DNA of 5,279 nucleotides from Candidatus Bipolaricaulota bacterium (GTDB taxonomy: Bacteria; Bipolaricaulota; Bipolaricaulia; UBA7950; UBA9294), in NCBI GenBank assembly GCA_021159105.1, contig JAGGSM010000260.1:1-5279 (forward strand), read 5' to 3'. How positions within the stretch are numbered: position 1 is the stretch's first letter; each line of letters opens with the position of its first letter. The notes beneath the pieces are model-generated. The model was not told the origin of the DNA. It saw nothing but the letters and a program-made list of their open reading frames with translations, and searched no databases. This document shows positions 5,195 through 5,279 of the stretch, piece after piece. A program made the position numbers and the translations under genes.

Positions 5195-5279
5195 ATGCCA
5201 CGTAGAAAGTCCGCAAAAAGAACCAACGGCGCGACGCTCGGCTTCGAGCAGACCCTGTGGCAGGCGGCGGACAAGATGC
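5195..5279 (+). CDS. hsdM: Type I restriction-modification methyltransferase subunit HsdM, 5' end only
   Basis: HsdM transfers a methyl group from S-adenosylmethionine to adenine within the recognition site of a type I restriction system, in complex with HsdS and HsdR. Only the first 28 residues are in the window. After a basic start (MPRRKSAKR) comes NGATLGFEQTLWQAADKM, which matches the well-known HsdM N-terminus (usually NGA-LGFE-LW-AADKLR). The catalytic NPPF-type motif lies outside. AAAGGAGA (5177-5184) lies 10 bases before the ATG. hsdS and hsdR are expected downstream, so the window probably ends at the edge of a defence locus. Confidence rests on one short but distinctive motif. Confidence 0.85.
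   Translation, partial: MPRRKSAKRTNGATLGFEQTLWQAADKM

Noticed and set aside
1..5279. CRISPR array, tRNA, rRNA, insertion sequence or transposase
   Set aside because: No regularly spaced repeats, cloverleaf-like segments, rRNA stretches or transposase motifs were seen by eye; the only long repeat is the DUF4342 pair.

Overview
The window looks like a bacterial chromosome segment of moderate to fairly high GC. A bacterial-type peptide chain release factor 2 gene (prfB) with a programmed frameshift site shows that the host is a bacterium. The sequence alone does not let me name a genus or phylum. There are two zones: a compact housekeeping block (about 246-3239, all on the minus strand) and a looser accessory block (about 3400-5279) with a toxin-antitoxin pair, a broken gene copy and the start of a restriction-modification locus.

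Left edge: a small ribbon-helix-helix (RHH) protein (29-199, plus) converges on the minus-strand block. The minus-strand genes, in transcription order, are prfB (3239 to 2156, CTTTGAC frameshift site at 3182-3176), a CYTH-domain protein (2081-1557) and the AAA+ ATPase rarA (1553-246). rarA starts at a GTG three bases after the CYTH stop, and its Shine-Dalgarno sequence lies just upstream of that stop, so the two are probably translationally coupled. A promoter-like pair (TTGTGG, 17 bases, TATAAA) lies about 50-80 bases upstream of prfB, so the three genes are probably one operon.

Divergent from prfB is a 91-residue DUF4342-type protein (3415-3690, plus) with its own promoter-like signals. Then come two back-to-back 22-base dyads (3866-3909) just past the 3' end of a minus-strand VapBC-type pair: a 74-residue RHH-like antitoxin (4665-4441) and a PIN-domain toxin (4451-3924), with an 11-base overlap. 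Upstream of the antitoxin lies a 5'-truncated second copy of the DUF4342 gene (about 4768-4941, plus). The two DUF4342 sequences therefore bracket the toxin-antitoxin pair. In the 52 aligned codons, 15 of the 20 changed codons are silent, which suggests that the second copy was under protein-level selection before it was broken.

Right edge: after a short open frame that ends exactly where the next gene begins, a gene starts at 5195 whose first 28 residues match the conserved N-terminus of HsdM, the methyltransferase subunit of type I restriction-modification systems. The rest lies outside the window. I found no clearly new system. The most useful observations are the complete prfB recoding site with an SPY (not SPF) stop-codon recognition motif, the broken DUF4342 paralogue around the toxin-antitoxin pair, the tandem dyads, and the small frame abutting hsdM.
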